From Rhizobium sp. (lineage in GTDB: Bacteria; Pseudomonadota; Gammaproteobacteria; Xanthomonadales; Xanthomonadaceae), in contig JAIBEO010000217.1 in assembly GCA_019459185.1 (NCBI GenBank), positions 19,405 through 83,404 of the forward strand: 64,000 nt of DNA, in the 5' to 3' direction. Positions 62,103 through 64,000 of the stretch are shown here, one piece after another. Each line of letters starts with the position of its first letter. The stretch's first letter is position 1. The notes below the pieces were generated by a model. That model made no database searches. It was given only the letters and a program-made list of their open reading frames with translations, and was not told where the DNA came from. The position numbers and the translations under genes were made by a program.

Positions 62103-63865
62103 CCGACCCCACCCCGGCCAAGCCGCCCGTCAACTCCCTGCGCGGCCTGCTGCCCTTCCTGCGTCCGCACCGCGGCCTGCTGTCGGCCTGGCTGGGCGCG
62201 CTGGCACTGTCGTCCTCCGCCACGCTGATGCTGCCGGTGGCGGTGAAACACATGATCGACCAGGGCTTCGCCGCCGGCAGCTCGGTCGACCGCTGGTTCG
62301 CGATGCTGTTCGCGGTGGCGGTGCTGCTGGCACTGGCCACCGCGGCGCGCTTCTACTTCGTGTCGCTGCTGGGCGAGCGCGTGGTGGCCGACCTTCGGCG
62401 CGCGCTTTACGGCCACCTGCTGTCGCTCGACCAGGCCTTCTTCGAACGCACGCGCTCGGGCGAGCTGCTGTCGCGGCTGTCGGCGGACGCCGAACTGCTG
62501 CGCAGCGTGGTGGGTTCGAGCATGTCGGTGGCACTGCGCAGCGGCATCACGGTGCTGGGCAGCGCGGTGATGCTGGCGGTCACCAGCCCGCGGCTGGCGA
62601 TGTTCGTGCTGCTGGGCATCCCGCTGGTGGTGCTGCCCATGGCGCTGTCGGGCCGGCGCGTGCGCGGCGTGGCCAAGGACAGCCAGGACCGCGTGGCCGA
62701 CGCCAACGCCCGCGCCGGCGAAACCCTGGGCGCCATGCACACCGTGCAGAGCTACGCGCGCGAAGCCTTCGAGCGCGACCGTTTCGGTGCCGCGGTGCAG
62801 GTGGCGCTGGGCACGGCGCGCAGGCGCATCCGCCTGCAGGCCATGCTCACCGCGGTGGTGATCGTGCTGGTGTTCGGCTCCATCACGGCGGTGCTGTGGG
62901 TGGGCGCGCAGGACGTGGTCAGCGGCACCATGAGCGCCGGCACCCTGGGCCAGTTCGTGCTCTACGCGCTGATCGGCGCGGGCTCGGTGGGCGCGCTGGC
63001 CGAAGTCTGGGCGGAAGTGCAGCGCGCGGCGGGCGGCATGGCCCGCATCAACGACCTGCTGCACGAACGCTCGGTGTTGGCGGTACCCGCGCAGCCGGCG
63101 ACGCTGCCGCTGCCCGTGCGCGGCCACCTGCGCATGCAGGGCGTGCGCTTCCACTACCCCACGCGCCCCGACGCGCCGGCGCTGGAGGACTTCAGCCTGG
63201 AAGTTCGGCCGGGCGAAACCGTGGCGCTGGTCGGCCCCTCGGGCGCCGGCAAGAGCACGGTGTTCCAGCTGCTGCTGCGTTTCCACGACCCGGAAGCGGG
63301 CGGCATCACGCTCGACGGCGTCGACCTGCGCACGCTCGCGCCGGCCACGCTGCGCGCCCAGGTGGCACTGGTGCCGCAGGACCCGGTCATTTTCGGCGCC
63401 ACCGCGCGCGAGAACATCCGCTACGGCCGGCTCGAGGCCAGCGACGCCGACATCGAAGCCGCCGCCCGCAGCGCCGAGGCGCACGACTTCCTGGCCGCCC
63501 TGCCCCAGGGCTACAACAGCGAACTGGGCGAACGCGGCGCCCGCCTGTCCGGCGGCCAGCAGCAGCGCCTGGCCATCGCCCGCGCCTTGCTCAAGGACGC
63601 GCCGGTGCTGCTGCTCGACGAAGCCACCAGCGCCCTCGACGCCCAGAGCGAACGCGCCGTGCAGCAGGCCCTGGAACGCCTGATGCGCGGCCGCACCACG
63701 CTCGTCATCGCCCACCGCCTGGCCACCGTGCTCAAGGCCGACCGCATCGTGGTCATGGACCGCGGCCGCATCGTCGCCCAGGGCACCCACGCCGAACTCC
63801 TGGCCCAGGGCGGCCTCTACGCCGAACTCGCCCGCCTGCAGTTCGACCACGCCACTTCTGCATGA
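62099..63865 (+). CDS. ABC exporter half-transporter (MsbA/LipidA-exporter-like)
   Basis: A protein of 588 residues. Six membrane helices form the N-terminal half (about 20-310). The ATPase domain has Walker A GPSGAGKST, Q-loop VPQDPVIF, signature LSGGQQQRL, Walker B VLLLDEATSALD and the switch His in IAHRLAT. It belongs to the MsbA-like lipid/peptide exporter group, but the substrate is not fixed by sequence. It overlaps yigZ by four bases. Confidence 0.9.
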   Translation: MTDPTPAKPPVNSLRGLLPFLRPHRGLLSAWLGALALSSSATLMLPVAVKHMIDQGFAAGSSVDRWFAMLFAVAVLLALATAARFYFVSLLGERVVADLRRALYGHLLSLDQAFFERTRSGELLSRLSADAELLRSVVGSSMSVALRSGITVLGSAVMLAVTSPRLAMFVLLGIPLVVLPMALSGRRVRGVAKDSQDRVADANARAGETLGAMHTVQSYAREAFERDRFGAAVQVALGTARRRIRLQAMLTAVVIVLVFGSITAVLWVGAQDVVSGTMSAGTLGQFVLYALIGAGSVGALAEVWAEVQRAAGGMARINDLLHERSVLAVPAQPATLPLPVRGHLRMQGVRFHYPTRPDAPALEDFSLEVRPGETVALVGPSGAGKSTVFQLLLRFHDPEAGGITLDGVDLRTLAPATLRAQVALVPQDPVIFGATARENIRYGRLEASDADIEAAARSAEAHDFLAALPQGYNSELGERGARLSGGQQQRLAIARALLKDAPVLLLDEATSALDAQSERAVQQALERLMRGRTTLVIAHRLATVLKADRIVVMDRGRIVAQGTHAELLAQGGLYAELARLQFDHATSA

Positions 63866-64000
63866 TCCCCAAAAACAAGGTTCTTCTCCCATGTCCGGGA
63901 TGGTCTGGGCAGTTCTTCGCTGTCCATTGACCTGGCGCCGGCCCCACCGCGAAGGCGAGGGTCGCTTCCTGCTCGGTGAAGCCTTTATCTCCCAGGAAGC
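63866..64000. other. right-edge tail without an assigned gene
   Basis: 135 bases after the transporter. On the minus strand one frame stays open from the edge (FLGDKGFTEQEATLAF..) and runs on into the transporter as an antisense frame. I cannot show that it is a gene. No terminator hairpin is obvious. Confidence 0.3.

Noticed and set aside
62021-63892. 620-codon minus-strand frame opposite the ABC exporter
   Set aside because: It is an antisense shadow of a gene with all ABC motifs intact.

Overview
The window is a very GC-rich, densely packed chromosome segment of a gammaproteobacterium, most likely of the Xanthomonadaceae/Lysobacteraceae. The best evidence is the arginine cluster argF'-argG-argE-argB(fused NAGS)-GNAT-argC-argH. 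It uses N-acetylornithine carbamoyltransferase and an acetylglutamate kinase fused to the acetylglutamate synthase domain, an arrangement known from Xanthomonas. A FimX homologue, FolE2, PhaR/PhaB and several GGDEF proteins fit the same group. Genus cannot be decided from the sequence alone.

Layout. 0-8.7 kb: the end of a membrane diguanylate cyclase, a histidine ammonia-lyase-like gene directly behind hisS, tRNA-Pro, and a DUF2339/DUF3999 membrane pair. 8.7-11.96 kb: an accessory island of clearly lower GC. It holds two lipoprotein genes, two copies of a 97-bp repeat, a scrambled argH remnant, and two integron gene cassettes with 60-bp attC sites but no integrase. The first cassette encodes a caspase/CHAT-like protease and the second an unknown protein with a hydrophobic segment. 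11.97-19.64 kb: the arginine operon on the minus strand, preceded by what looks like an arginine-responsive attenuator with a short leader peptide. 19.7-32.9 kb: a glycine-zipper envelope protein, cysS-sufE, a DUF885 peptidase, a DksA-type regulator with a long Lys/Ala/Pro tail, yidD, two M23 peptidases, folE2, and a tightly overlapping operon mtaD-ubiG-gph-squalene synthase-like gene downstream of efp. 33-48.7 kb: epmB facing efp, fimX, htpX, gluQ, phaR-phaB, a formylglycine-type lipoprotein with an apparent frameshift, rnd, tRNA-Ala, thrB, tRNA-Arg, an aminoadipate-semialdehyde dehydrogenase, pyrD-murB and an EamA transporter. 48.7-64 kb: a Ser/Thr kinase with TPR-like repeats, an FHA-GGDEF protein, ispG, a probable PilZ-type protein, xseA, a CHASE-GGDEF protein, an ECF sigma/VWA lipoprotein/anti-sigma-like operon, a YigZ protein and an ABC exporter.

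Themes. Cyclic-di-GMP signalling is prominent: three apparently active cyclases, degenerate FimX and a PilZ-like protein. Genes in operons overlap by 1-8 bases very often. The most notable item is the integrase-less cassette pair: the start of cassette 1 is complementary over 12 bases to the R'' end of its own attC, which marks true cassette boundaries. Two short G-rich stretches inside genes (near 39.75 kb and 50.75 kb) look like sequencing or assembly damage and should be checked before calling those genes broken.
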